Positions 10,674 through 22,047 of a stretch of 64,000 nt of DNA are shown one piece after another. The DNA is from Pristionchus mayeri (Eukaryota > Nematoda > Chromadorea > Rhabditida > Neodiplogasteridae): the NCBI GenBank assembly GCA_036245805.1, contig BTRK01000002.1, positions 26,715,067 to 26,779,066 of the forward strand. Reading direction: 5' to 3'. Position numbers and translations under genes: made by a program. The notes under the pieces were generated by a model that worked only from the letters and a program-made list of their open reading frames with translations, was not told where the DNA came from and did no database searches. Position 1 is the first letter of the stretch. The number at the start of each line of letters is the position of its first letter.

Positions 10674-12990
10674 CTAGATGTGTCTGCTTGTGCATTTTGA
10701 AAGAATATCCAGTGGCGATCTTCTTTCTGCAGATTTCACATTTAAATTTCCTGTTAGGATCATCCTTTGCTGAAAAAATGTTCATTTTGAGATTTTAGAA
10801 ATTTAAACTAAAGATACGACACTTAAGATACTAAAGGTAAAAATACTAAAGATCTGCGTGTCTGCATTGTTTAAACTAAAGATGCTAAAGATTCGGGCTC
10901 ATTGAGACTTCAGAAATTGAAACTAACCAACATGCCGATTCTTAATATGAAATGAGTGAGATTCTTTGAATCTTTTACCACATTCTTCGCATATGAGCGG
11001 CCGAATTGCTTCGTGACCTCAACGAACTTTTCCATTTTTGAAAATTGAAAATAATATTTTAATTTCACTTACGCTCATGAGTCCGTATATGGCTTACGAG
11101 GTTAGACTGTGCGTTGCATATTTTTCCGCATATGTTGCATTCGTATTTCTTCTTGCGAGTGTCATCGGAATCTGTTAAATAGTTTCAGAAATTTGCAATG
11201 CACAAGCTGCAGTGCAAATTTAACATGGAGAAACGAACCGAAATGAATATTCTGATGCCTAGCAAGATGTGTCTTCCGTGGGAATTTCTTGCCACATTGT
11301 TTACACTCGTAGGGAAGCTTTTCTTCTTCATTATCTGAAACTCGCAGATTTCTACAGAATCTGTATTGTATCAGGCTGATTCATAAGTTTTTTCCAATTT
11401 GAACTTGCGAAGGTTTTCACATATTCCGGCTTTTGGTTCAAATCGATTTTTATTTTTATCCTCAAATATTATGAGTGTGTGGATACTCTCTTTATCGCAC
11501 TTTAGTGCATACCTATTCAAAGAGCCTGATGGGCATAGTGCGAGGTCAAAGTAGAAGCGGCTAGAAATATTGTTAAGAGTTTCAAAGAATATATCTTTTC
11601 AGAGAATAGTGATTATGAGAAATCATCAACACTATCGTGAAGTGTGGTGAATGCATACCACAAATATACATGAGAATCGGGTTTGGCGCAGAAGACCTGC
11701 TCACATTAGCTGTTAATTTAAAAGGTCGGATCAGTTAATCGTGACCAAATTCAGTTCCGTTCACGTCGCTTCCGTACACATTACCTTATCAATACCAAAC
11801 CTATCTCAGCATAAAATTCCCTACACGTGGTGCTTATATTTGCGTTATGGTGGACATTCATCACCGCAACCAAAAGCTGCAGCCATCAACATTTTTATGA
11901 CGAAATATGCACATCGAAATCAGTGTTTTTCGTAGCTTCCTGATTAGATGATATACAGATGTGCCACGTTTTTGTGTTTGATAGGATCAGCTACCCATAA
12001 ACTATCCCGCTTTTGCTTCGCTTTAGCTTCACGGGGATACCTACGCATTCAAAAAATGGACTCTAACCATGATCAATAAATAGTCAAAATTTCGATCGGA
12101 TAGGCCAATATTCGGATTTTCGAGAAATCTTGTTTTTGAAAAGGGGATGATACGAGGTATCGAATTTCACTAATGGTTAAGTTGCCCCATAGTGTAAAAT
12201 TAAAGCGCCCCTATATACAAGCCAGTCCCTATAACATGCAAGGCAGGAAAGATGAGATCTCACATGAGATTTCTTTCTAGCTTGCATGATTAGTCATTCC
12301 CTAATTCTGAGAATGATTAAGCTAGCACCGACTTCAACCTATTTTTTGAAAGCGCATTCAAGGGGCTTCACAAAAATGTATGTAAAGATGTCCAATCAAT
12401 TTTCCCTGCAAAATAGTAGCGAGCAGAAGAATTTCGAACTTTTCTTGAAAAATTAGCTTTTGGTTAACGTTCGATTTCTCGCATGATTTAAAAGCACAAC
12501 ACATTTCGAAGATATGATAATAAGTGTGAACTATACCCCCAAGTTATCCTACGCATTTGTACTGATTGAATTTGAAGGGCGCCTTTTATGTGATTTTGAA
12601 CTGCACCACCAAAATTGGAAAAAACTTATGAATCAACCTAATAGTTATGCCGAGACTCGATCGATTATTTGGCAGAATGCCTCATATCCAAGTTGTGAAT
12701 GGTTAATTCGAACACAAAAGTCACTTACTTGAATGCGTTTTCAAGTGTTCCTTCAGATATCCCAAAGTTACGTATTTATTACCACATATATCGCAAGAAT
12801 GCGGTCTCTTGCGAGGATCCTTGTCGTCTAAAAGCCGTTTATCTTTTAGAACTTGGTAATGGACATTCGCTGGTTTGGTGTAAAAAATCATTCAACAATT
12901 ATGAAGTGATAATAGAATGCATGACATAGAAACTAACCCATGTGAATAATTAAATGTTGTCTGAGATTTCGTCCAGTTGTGAATCGTCCA
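10674..12990 (-). CDS. C2H2 zinc-finger gene, truncated (palindrome 1 left arm plus spacer)
   Basis: Minus-strand exons, each holding one C2H2 finger after a charged linker: a partial finger 12990-12938 (CGRFTTGRNLRQHLIIH, first Cys missing), 12827-12729 (DDKDPRKRPHSCDICGNKY), 11334-11239 (DNEEEKLPYECKQCGKKF), 11172-11073 (DSDDTRKKKYECNICGK), 11017-10928 (IRPLICEECGKRFKESH) and 10769-10674 (AKDDPNRKFKCEICRKK). The complete exons are multiples of three and split codons in phase 1. The first visible exon is cut exactly at the spacer/right-arm boundary 12990/12991, so the 5' part of the gene is lost. No terminal exon was found. It is presumably DNA-binding and nuclear; targets are unknown. Confidence 0.75.
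11340..12266. other. Long zinc-finger intron or non-coding sequence
   Basis: Between zinc-finger exons at 11334 and 12729 there is about 1.4 kb without a finger exon or a recognisable element. The inner end of the palindrome arm (12240-12266) has a small hairpin, AGGCAGGAAAGATGAGATC against AGATTTCTTTCTAGCTTGC-like sequence, near the breakpoint. Confidence 0.45.
12267..12990. other. Single-copy spacer of palindrome 1
   Basis: The 724 bp between the arms has no mirror copy. It contains one complete and one truncated minus-strand zinc-finger exon. These continue the orientation of the finger exons in the left arm, so left arm plus spacer is the original order and the right arm is the added inverted copy. 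Confidence 0.85.
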
Positions 12991-13922
12991 CATGTGAGAT
13001 CTCATCTTTCCTGCCTTGCATGTTATAGGGACTGGCTTGTATATAGGGGCGCTTTAATCTTACACTATGGGGCAACTTAACCATTAGTGAAATTCGATAC
13101 CTCGTATCATCCCCTTTTCAAAAACAAGATTTCTCGAAAATCCGAATATTGGCCTATCCGATCGAAATTTTGACTATTTATTGATCATGGTTAGAGTCCA
13201 TTTTTTGAATGCGTAGGTATCCCCGTGAAGCTAAAGCGAAGCAAAAGCGGGATAGTTTATGGGTAGCTGATCCTATCAAACACAAAAACGTGGCACATCT
13301 GTATATCATCTAATCAGGAAGCTACGAAAAACACTGATTTCGATGTGCATATTTCGTCATAAAAATGTTGATGGCTGCAGCTTTTGGTTGCGGTGATGAA
13401 TGTCCACCATAACGCAAATATAAGCACCACGTGTAGGGAATTTTATGCTGAGATAGGTTTGGTATTGATAAGGTAATGTGTACGGAAGCGACGTGAACGG
13501 AACTGAATTTGGTCACGATTAACTGATCCGACCTTTTAAATTAACAGCTAATGTGAGCAGGTCTTCTGCGCCAAACCCGATTCTCATGTATATTTGTGGT
13601 ATGCATTCACCACACTTCACGATAGTGTTGATGATTTCTCATAATCACTATTCTCTGAAAAGATATATTCTTTGAAACTCTTAACAATATTTCTAGCCGC
13701 TTCTACTTTGACCTCGCACTATGCCCATCAGGCTCTTTGAATAGGTATGCACTAAAGTGCGATAAAGAGAGTATCCACACACTCATAATATTTGAGGATA
13801 AAAATAAAAATCGATTTGAACCAAAAGCCGGAATATGTGAAAACCTTCGCAAGTTCAAATTGGAAAAAACTTATGAATCAGCCTGATACAATACAGATTC
13901 TGTAGAAATCTGCGAGTTTCAG

Positions 13923-14583
13923 ATAATGAAGAAGAAAAGCTTCCCTACGAGTGTAAACAATGTGGCAAGAAATTCCCACGGAAGACACATCTTGCTAGGC
14001 ATCAGAATATTCATTTCGGTTCGTTTCTCCATGTTAAATTTGCACTGCAGCTTGTGCATTGCAAATTTCTGAAACTATTTAACAGATTCCGATGACACTC
14101 GCAAGAAGAAATACGAATGCAACATATGCGGAAAAATATGCAACGCACAGTCTAACCTCGTAAGCCATATACGGACTCATGAGCGTAAGTGAAATTAAAA
14201 TATTATTTTCAATTTTCAAAAATGGAAAAGTTCGTTGAGGTCACGAAGCAATTCGGCCGCTCATATGCGAAGAATGTGGTAAAAGATTCAAAGAATCTCA
14301 CTCATTTCATATTAAGAATCGGCATGTTGGTTAGTTTCAATTTCTGAAGTCTCAATGAGCCCGAATCTTTAGCATCTTTAGTTTAAACAATGCAGACACG
14401 CAGATCTTTAGTATTTTTACCTTTAGTATCTTAAGTGTCGTATCTTTAGTTTAAATTTCTAAAATCTCAAAATGAACATTTTTTCAGCAAAGGATGATCC
14501 TAACAGGAAATTTAAATGTGAAATCTGCAGAAAGAAGATCGCCACTGGATATTCTTTCAAAATGCACAAGCAGACACATCTAG
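13923..14583 (+). CDS. C2H2 zinc-finger exons, inverted copy
   Basis: Mirror of the left-arm exons: 13923-14018, 14086-14184, 14240-14329 and 14488-14583, each one finger. The spacer exons are not copied, so this copy has four fingers and no 5' end. Its upstream sequence begins at the palindrome inner boundary, so it lacks any native promoter. Probably a gene fragment. Confidence 0.7.
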
Positions 14584-14973
14584 GTAAACGCCCGTTATTA
14601 AATTTAAGAGACGTTCCACGAGAGCTTTTGGGAGGGGTCGACGGATGACATTTCTGCAACCCCCCTCAATATTTTGCTGGTGAAGTTCCCATACCGAGTG
14701 CTGATATTTGACCCAATATGAGTGGTTCTGGCGCACTTTCCGAAAAATGCCAGACCAGGACCAAAAAATATCGAAAATTTCAAATTTTCAAAAAGTATGA
14801 TATTATAGGTTTTTCTGGAGTATTTTTTGATGAAAATAACGAAAAAGATAGTTTGGAAACCGGAAGAGGGCGATTTGTGGTCGAAAACATCGATTTTCGT
14901 TGTTTTTTGGCCGTCCTGAAAAATTTTCAATTCCGTGGTCAATGTTTTATTTTATTTTCGGAATCTACATGTA

Positions 14974-16216
14974 TTGGAGTGTCCGGAAAGTTCGTATAAT
15001 TTTTTGTTTTTTTATTTTTTATTCAATGCTTTACAATTCTCAGTGACCAATGTATGCCCCCTTCTTTCTCACTACCTCCCTCCAGCGATTGGGCAGGGTC
15101 TCGATTCCTCTCTTCCAGAATGCGGGTTTCTTCGAGACCGCCCAGTTCACGAAAGCCCTCACAACTTCATCTCGATTCTTGAACTTCTTTCCTTTTCAGA
15201 AGTCAGAGAGAGGGCGGAAGCAGTGGTAGTCGCATGGGGAGAGATCCGGGGAATACGGTGGATGGGGAATCCTCTCGATCTTCAGCTCGTCCATTTTCTT
15301 CTGGGTCATCTTCGCTCGATGTGGGCGAGCATTGTCCATCAGAAGAAGCATTTTGCCCAGGTTCAGGAGTCTGGGAGGGACTCTGATCGCGACATCTTCC
15401 AGTTGTTCAGAGAAGAGGTCGGCATTGATGCTGGTGCCAGGGGCGAGGATCTCCCAGTAGATGGGACCGAGCATTGAGAAGAAGAAGCAGAGGAGTTCCT
15501 TCTTTCCGTGCTCTTCCTTCTTCGGGACGGGCGTGGGCTTCTCATCTGCATCCACCCATTGCAGTCTCCTCACAGGGTTATCGTACGTGATCCACTTCTC
15601 ATCTGTAGCGATGATGGAATTGACCCATCGAAGATTGGATCTACGATGAAGTAATTCCCGACAAACTTGAACACGATTTTTCAGCTGTTTGGGGGAGAGG
15701 TCATGGGGAATCACTTGTGGGAATTTCGACTTCTTTCCAGATCGATGGAGGATATCGGACACCGTTGATCTGGGAGTACCAGTATCCTTCTTCAACTCAC
15801 GCACACTAGCCATGGGCTTGCGCTTCACTGTGCGGAGAACGAGAGGCTGATCGAGGGAGGGAGGGCGTCCAGAGCGGGGTTGATCATCGAGACCAAACTC
15901 CCCTTCTTGAAGCGGGAGAACCACTTATAGCAGAAGGGTATGGAGGGGGCGTCAGCTCCTTCCGACTGGGCCAGGGCAGAGTGGGCCTCCCTCACGGATC
16001 GGCCAAGACGGTAGTAATGAAGTAAAACTGCTCGGAGGTAGAGATGGGGGTCCATCACAAGAATCAATGTAGCAACTAGGAGACTGATTAAATCCTCTCA
16101 CTACTCAACGTCAGAATGATGCAATACATTGTTGACAAACAGATTGCGCAATCACTGCATTTGATCGCGAACTGACTTTTTGCCGAAGCATTATACGAAC
16201 TTTCCGGACACCCAAA
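14974..16216 (-). mobile_element. mariner transposon (palindrome 1, right copy)
   Basis: Mirror of the element at 9042-10283, one base longer. The outer terminal repeat here is the undamaged form (CCGGAAAGTTCGTATAAT read on the minus strand). Confidence 0.92.
15040..16056 (-). pseudogene. mariner transposase, mirror copy
   Basis: Same frameshift and same internal stop as the left copy, with the D,D34D residues intact. One substitution near the start (MDPHLYLRAV here, MDPPLYLRAV in the left copy) shows that the arms are not base-for-base identical. Confidence 0.9.
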
Positions 16217-16951
16217 TAAAACTACCCTTTAATTCAAATTTTGGCGAAATTTTATACATGCGCCCGGAAGTTATGGCCTCCAGTAGACGGAACGCTCATT
16301 GATCACTCTGGGAAAAGTGAAGTCTCATTTTGTGAATTGAGCCCCATTAGTACTATATTACATGCGCAATCTTATTTTTATATGGTTTTGATTAATTTGA
16401 GACCAAGTTGAAGCAATTTCATGCCTTATTTCTCAAAATGGAAGTTTTTTGTAAACTCGATTTTCTAGCTCTACGTGTACCACAAGATTGAGGCTATAAT
16501 TATACTTCGCAGCGATCAAACAGGGGTCAAATCGATGTTTAATGAGTTATTACATTATTTAAAACTAATTCCAAATGAATTGTGGTTCATATTATGAAGT
16601 ATTCTTTCGAAAATGCGATGAAATTCGTCAAAATCCGATTTTTTAACGAATTTTTCGATTTTCATAGTTGCGTATAAATCGAATTTCAGCTTCAACCTTA
16701 CATTAATTCGGTTAGAATTACCAGGTTGGTCATAAAGTTTTGTCCGATTTTAACCAATGTGCATTCTCACATCTCTCTTCGTTCGTTTTTGCCCAATCAA
16801 CTTAGGTCTTTTAGTGGTAGATAGGGGCGTCTATAGTCTCTTCAGCGCACACTATCATAAATCTGTCAGGTCAAAGAAACGAATACAGCAATGTCCCACA
16901 CTTCATGTGAGCGACCTACACCCCGACTTTTTGAACGATCATCATTTAATT

Positions 16952-17329
16952 TAGAATAGATATATTCTCCCGCCAGGTGTCCACTGCAATATATATGCTG
17001 ATGACATCAAACTTTACGCGATTAATGACCCGTCGTTGCTACAATCAGCTCTCGATGCTCTCTCTCACTGGTCCCATAAGTGGGGATTATCCATTTCCAC
17101 CACGAAAACGGTCATAATGAGAATTGGATCTAGACATCCTACTATAGATTTCACAATTGACAACCATCTCCTTCCTGTCGCCAGTGTATTTAAAGACCTT
17201 GGTGTCTCTTACGATAGTAATCTTTCATTCGATAGTCACATTAAAGGTACCCACCAGTCAAAAATCAACTGTGCTTCAATTTGCGCAGTTTTGTTCCCTC
17301 ATTTCAATGCACTAATTCAAAAAAATTAA
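16952..17329 (+). pseudogene. LINE reverse transcriptase fragment, mirror copy
   Basis: Inverted copy of 7929-8306 with the same YADD box and the same truncation. One SNP near 17030 separates the copies. Confidence 0.8.
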
Positions 17330-17666
17330 ATAAATTTTATTAAAGCTAAAAATAAACAAAGCCGGGAAATAAAAATATTTGCTGTTCGTGTAGTCGAGGT
17401 ATTGCAATTACGGTAATTGATTCGAATTGATTAAAATTTTCATGGACTGGTCACACTCGAACTCCTTCAACCATTTTCCGCTGTTTTCCTGTTTATTTTC
17501 AGCGATTCTTGTTGTATTTTACATAAATCTGCTTTGTAGTGTATGGCTAATCACTTTTGTTCGTATGTATGTGGTTAGTAACCAGTTTAACGCAACTGCG
17601 AAGGAATGAACTTAGACTATTTTGTGTTCTGCTGTCAATGTATATCGTGTAATTGCCTCCTAGTAG

Positions 17667-17798
17667 ATGCCCTTCAAATGTGTTGTGTGCCCACGTAAAG
17701 TAGAGGTCGCGAAAACGGTACCGAAGAAGGAGGAGAAGAGGAAGGAGTGGCTGCTGCGAATCTACTGGAGGAGGAGACGAGAGATTGACGTATGGTAA
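17667..17798 (+). CDS. Short THAP-like fragment, mirror copy
   Basis: Identical 43-residue frame to that at 7460-7591 (CVVC, KRKEWLLRI). Same reservations. Confidence 0.25.
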   Translation: MPFKCVVCPRKVEVAKTVPKKEEKRKEWLLRIYWRRRREIDVW

Positions 17799-17870
17799 AT
17801 AGCTCGGTGATTTATAATGCGGTTAGTAAAGTAATCTGACCCTATTGAATAGCGAACGAGCGTTTTCGGA

Positions 17871-18089
17871 TTGCTTCATAATCTTTCTAATCGTATTTTA
17901 TTGCTTACATTTGCTGTCAGTACATGGCTATGGTTAGCTGCTCCACCTGCCTGTTCCGATCGCACTTATGCCGGACAATTCGCGACGTTGCCAACATTCA
18001 ATAGGATGAGTTCAAGTTACTCGAAGAAAAGTCTAACGACGATTCAAGCAGAGGTGTGGCGAGCATGGTTCGCCACCCCGACTTCGTAA
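17871..18089 (+). CDS. Possible small secreted protein, mirror copy
   Basis: Identical 72-residue frame to that at 7169-7387, with the same signal-like N-terminus. Confidence 0.28.
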   Translation: MLHNLSNRILLLTFAVSTWLWLAAPPACSDRTYAGQFATLPTFNRMSSSYSKKSLTTIQAEVWRAWFATPTS

Positions 18090-18661
18090 GGACACTACCA
18101 GGACCGCGAAGACGTGAGTCATGTTATATTTCGCCTATTGGACTTACCTTCATGGTCAGTATGACCTATCGGTTGTATAATCCAATTCTGAATCAGTATA
18201 AACCCTTTCTTGTTTTGGTATTGGTAATCGAATGTTCCGTTTGCTACACTATGCGGGAAGGGGAGGCTCTAGCAGGGCGATGTACAGGCACTGGACAAAA
18301 TGTATTACTTACAAAAGGCATTAAAATCGTATTCGTATGCCCTGAGGAGGTAATCTGAATAATATACAAGCCCTGAGGAGGCAATACTACACACAAAAAC
18401 AAGACTATGTAACAATACAGCTTGAGGACTTTGAGCCCGAGCCAGCTCCTTGTAGACGGGATGGCAGATGTAATATAATATGTAATCATATTATGATCTA
18501 CTTTTCCCATCGACATGCCGGACTCAGTCAGGAATATCTGGAGTACGCATAACAATATCATTCGAAACATTTATTCAATTATGAAAACAAGAAACTATGG
18601 AAAAAACGATGGAGAAAAATCAAACAATAAAACAGTAAAAAAAGGATTACATTTCAAACAA

Positions 18662-18945
18662 ATACTATCGGGTAGACGCCGAACATGGATGGGCCATTGT
18701 CGATCACGTACTTGAGCACCTTCTAGCAGTCCTCCAGACCGCCGAGGAAGACCTGATATCGACCGATAAATATGGCGTACTGCAGCCAATCGTTAACCAG
18801 TTCATACCTTGACGCCGTCCCAGTGAGTCGTCTCCATGAGCAGATTCGGGTCCCAGTCGAACATCGGCCCAATCAGTCGACTCAATGCGGTCAGCGTCCA
18901 GGGCGTCCAGTACATCATGCAGTAGGCGTTCGGATACAGGCGCGA
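18662..18945 (-). pseudogene. Unrecognised two-exon fragment, mirror copy
   Basis: Inverted copy of 6313-6596, including the in-frame TAG in the second exon. Just outside it, a Ser/Pro-type SNP near 18995 (left copy near 6263) separates the arms. Confidence 0.45.
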
Positions 18946-19384
18946 CTGCAATCGAGAACCCGGTTTACTACGGTAGTTCCGTGGGGAAGGAAGATCAGTT
19001 CCCCGGGTCAATCCTAACTCAACTTTCCTAGAAGCCTACAGACACCCAACTTGTTTCGTTGAACCCTAATAAATGAACCGCGAAACGCAAACCTCGTGGA
19101 ACGTGGGGAACAGTCGGGGGGTACTGCTTGTGGGAGAAGCTCTCGACCATCTGCTGGAAGCCGAATCACTTATAGTGCACCGACACGAGCTTGTTCGCCC
19201 ATACCACCTGACATTAGAAATTTAAATAATTTAATAATAATAATTTTTAATCGTCTTAAGAACACAAATTGGCTTGGCGACTTTTAGAAATCTTGAGGAA
19301 CCATCAGAATCAAAAATTCAGATTCACTAGGCCGATCTAACATAAAAAATAAAAAGTAAAGCACTTAAGGAGTTAAGAGAATCT

Positions 19385-20145
19385 TATCGAGGGGACTCAG
19401 CCATCTCAGGATTGAAGCATTCAGAGAAGAGAGGTGCGTGGTAGAATCCCACCAGTTCGTAATCGATGTTCATGTTTCTACAAAGACGACAGTAATAAAA
19501 AAAAATATTTGCGACGATGTGATAGGCTGCGTTTTTATGCCGACCGCAGGATTCAGGAAATGTATTGAGGCGGTGCGCAGTAATGAGATATATGTTAGGA
19601 TACTTTACAATAATTTAATCCTAGATTTTGGATTTTTTAGAAAAATGTTTGACCCAAGGAACTTGATCTGACCCAATGAACCAGGTTACGGTAGTTACTT
19701 GGGTACTGTAAAGTCGATTGGGTACGGTACTTTATTTTTTTGAAAATAAAATCAGTTCGCGATAATAGCGGGTTACGGTAGTGATATACGGTATCTACTG
19801 GTACTGCATTATCGATTGGGTACGGTACTTAGTCTTGACCTAACGTCATGGTCACTTATGGTCAGGAGTAAACGAACTTGAGCAACCAGATCTCACCTGA
19901 ACTTCCTGAGCATGTCGATCATCCCCGCCTGCTTCATCTCTTCATATTGCTGACTAGCCTGATTCCCACCTTCCTCAGAATCGAGCATCGTCTCGGCACG
20001 AGCGGTCTAAAACAAATACGTGCGAAAATCTAGCAATTACATACCAGAAAAAGAACTGAGAATGATATATCAAAGCACCCACGGGAAAGCAGTTGACAAT
20101 CCCGAAACGGCCATCCTCGACACCGACGACAGCAGTGAGTAGTCC
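19385..20145 (-). pseudogene. eIF3 subunit H-like exons, mirror copy
   Basis: Inverted copy of 5114-5874 with the same three exons and premature end. A homopolymer near 19500 differs in length from the left arm. Confidence 0.58.
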
Positions 20146-20292
20146 CTGGCCTCACCAGCAACCTTGAATGAGGCGTGATCGTAAATCAATATTCGAAAAC
20201 GCCACGTGTCCTTCGCAAAGTGATTGCTCGTGATTGCTCTCACTTACATGTTTCATCGAAACCTCATAAATGAACCGTCCGAAACGCGAAAC

Positions 20293-20383
20293 TCGCGGTA
20301 GAACTTGGAGAACAGCCGGGGGTACTGCTTGTGGGAGACGCTCTCGACCATCTGCTGGAAGCCGAACCATTTGAAGTGCACGG
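20293..20383 (-). pseudogene. PITP exon truncated at the palindrome junction
   Basis: Inverted copy of the PITP exon encoding FKWFGFQQMVESVSHKQY. It is cut at 20383; the preceding MCAYKLVS codons present at 4860 are missing. RING-gene intron sequence follows directly. Confidence 0.85.
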
Positions 20384-20392
20384 GCTTGTTAT
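20376..20392. other. Novel junction between palindrome 1 and palindrome 2
   Basis: The sequence GTGCACGG|GCTTGTTAT joins the PITP exon copy (left of the bar, 20383) to intron 3 of the RING-gene copy (right of the bar, 20384). The undisturbed flanks read on differently at 4875 and at 41553. No shared bases are evident at the join, so it looks like a blunt joint. Confidence 0.85.
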
Positions 20393-20442
20393 GCTGCATA
20401 ACTAACATGCATAACTTATGCTTGGTAATTCTGCTTCTGCAG

Positions 20443-22047
20443 GACGAACAGGTTCACACGGGTGCTTTGTGTACGAGAAAGCGAGAGGGGAAGAGTTATG
20501 TCTACAGGATGTCTCAGAACCCGTATCAAGACGGAGTCAGGGATCGATCAGACGCAGATGTTCTGGCTGTTGTTGGGTAAATTGAGCGTACATTTTCGAC
20601 TTCATCCAGTAAATTTAGACAAAAGATCTTTTATCGATCACAAAGACTGAAGTACTGGATCTCGAAACCAGCGCCTTGTGAATTTCATGTTGAGGTGAGT
20701 AGTTTTGCATTAAATTTCCATACAAATGAAGAAATGTTTTCATGGATACAATAACTACCGATGATTCCATTTCATCTCGATAACAAAACAAGCAATATCT
20801 ATTCAAATGGTGATTTCAGTTCGATGGAGCACTCAAAGGCCAGACTCTGGTCTACGCTCCCAACGACGAATCGCCCAATGTCTACGTCGCTAGTGGGTCG
20901 AAAATGGCAGCAGTTCGCAATGGAAGCGTCGTGCCACTGGAAGCATTTCCCTTTAACGGGTCAGTTTGCGCTCTTTTCACTCCCTAAAAAATATCAATGG
21001 CATGTGTTGCATTGTCATTATGTTTTTTTAGAGCTTGGAATTTTTTGTCTAGCGAATTTGATTAAATTCTCATTATGTTGTTAAAGCTACGGCATTAATT
21101 CTAACTCAGGATCCCGCAAATTCTCTCGATTGTCGGAGTGCACGATGGAGTTATGACCGTTATGGCAAATGACAACACTCTTTGGCAGGCTCCGATTAGA
21201 GATGTACGTTTACCGAGATTTCGAATCAGTGTGCTTAGGCAGAAAGAACAGATTAGTCTGGTTCCTCGAAGTCGCATCGAGAAATTGCTAGAAGAACTGC
21301 TGAGGGAGACGATTAATCTGAGGGAATCTATCAGCAACACTCAACCCCGAACTTCTAGCAGCCCGGTATTACGCAATCCTTCATGAGGCATTCTATGGGG
21401 TCGAACTTGAAATGATATGGATGCCTTTTTAGTTTACAAATTGAGCACATAATTCGCAATCTAATTCATATTTGCAGTCTCGGGAAGTGTTGACTCATCA
21501 TGTCGGGCAGATGAACTCAACACTCGCAAAAGTGTCTATTAAGCCCCGGGCCCAGAGCGAGCTACCATTTAGAGAAGCTGGCAATTCCAAGGGTTAGTTC
21601 CCCAACCTCACATAGGCTAGTGCATATTCAAGCTTTGAATCACTAGTGCCATAAAATATCTCGTTTATGATTAACATTCTATTCAGCACCTACTCCCGAT
21701 CAATCCTTCTCTGCAAAAGCGACTCCTGAATCGGAAAAGCCTCCCGAGTGTCCGATGTGCACCATCTGCCAGATAAAATGCGTAAGTTGATCTGGAATAC
21801 TTTCGCATTTTATACTATTACATTCCCCTATGTTTTGACAAAAGTTTATCGGAAAAATTATTGCTAAAACATTATAAGAAATGCAGTTCTGTCTTAATTT
21901 CAGCCGAACATGATCTTCTACGACTGCAAGCACGTGGCCGTCTGCGAGGAGTGCTACTCGAAGGCGACGGCGGCATCGATCAGAATGACTTCCTGCCCCA
22001 TCTGCAGAAAACCAATCAGAAAAGCGGAGAAGATATTCTTCGGATAA
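20443..22047 (+). pseudogene. RING-finger gene copy lacking its 5' end
   Basis: Starts in intron 3 of the gene described at 39840-42048. Exons follow from DEQVHTGALCTRKREGKSY (20443) to the C-terminal RING (CTICQIKCPNMIFYDCKH, then CEEC and SCPICRKP) ending GGATAA at 22047. A 49-bp deletion near 21270 removes the GATCTTTCAG acceptor of the coiled-coil exon (VEAPRSRIEKLLEELL), which remains intact in the other copy. With no promoter, no first three exons and a lost splice site, this copy should not make the full protein. One Ala/Thr difference lies in the RING (SKATAAS here). Confidence 0.85.

Larger units (their letters stand above)
4876..12266 (+). repeat. Palindrome 1, left arm
   Basis: This stretch is repeated as its reverse complement at 12991-20383. 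Position x pairs with 25257-x near the centre and 25259-x at the outer end, so only about two net single-base length changes separate the 7.39 kb arms. Scattered SNPs exist, for example in the mariner (9207), near 7797 and near 8229. The outer limit is where pairing stops at 4875/20384; the inner limit is 12266/12991. Confidence 0.95.
12991..20383 (-). repeat. Palindrome 1, right arm
   Basis: Reverse complement of 4876-12266. Pairing with the left arm begins at CATGTGAGATCTC (12991) and ends at 20383 inside the PITP exon (GTGCACGG, after which left-arm flank and this copy differ). Net differences are about two single bases in length plus a handful of SNPs. Confidence 0.95.
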
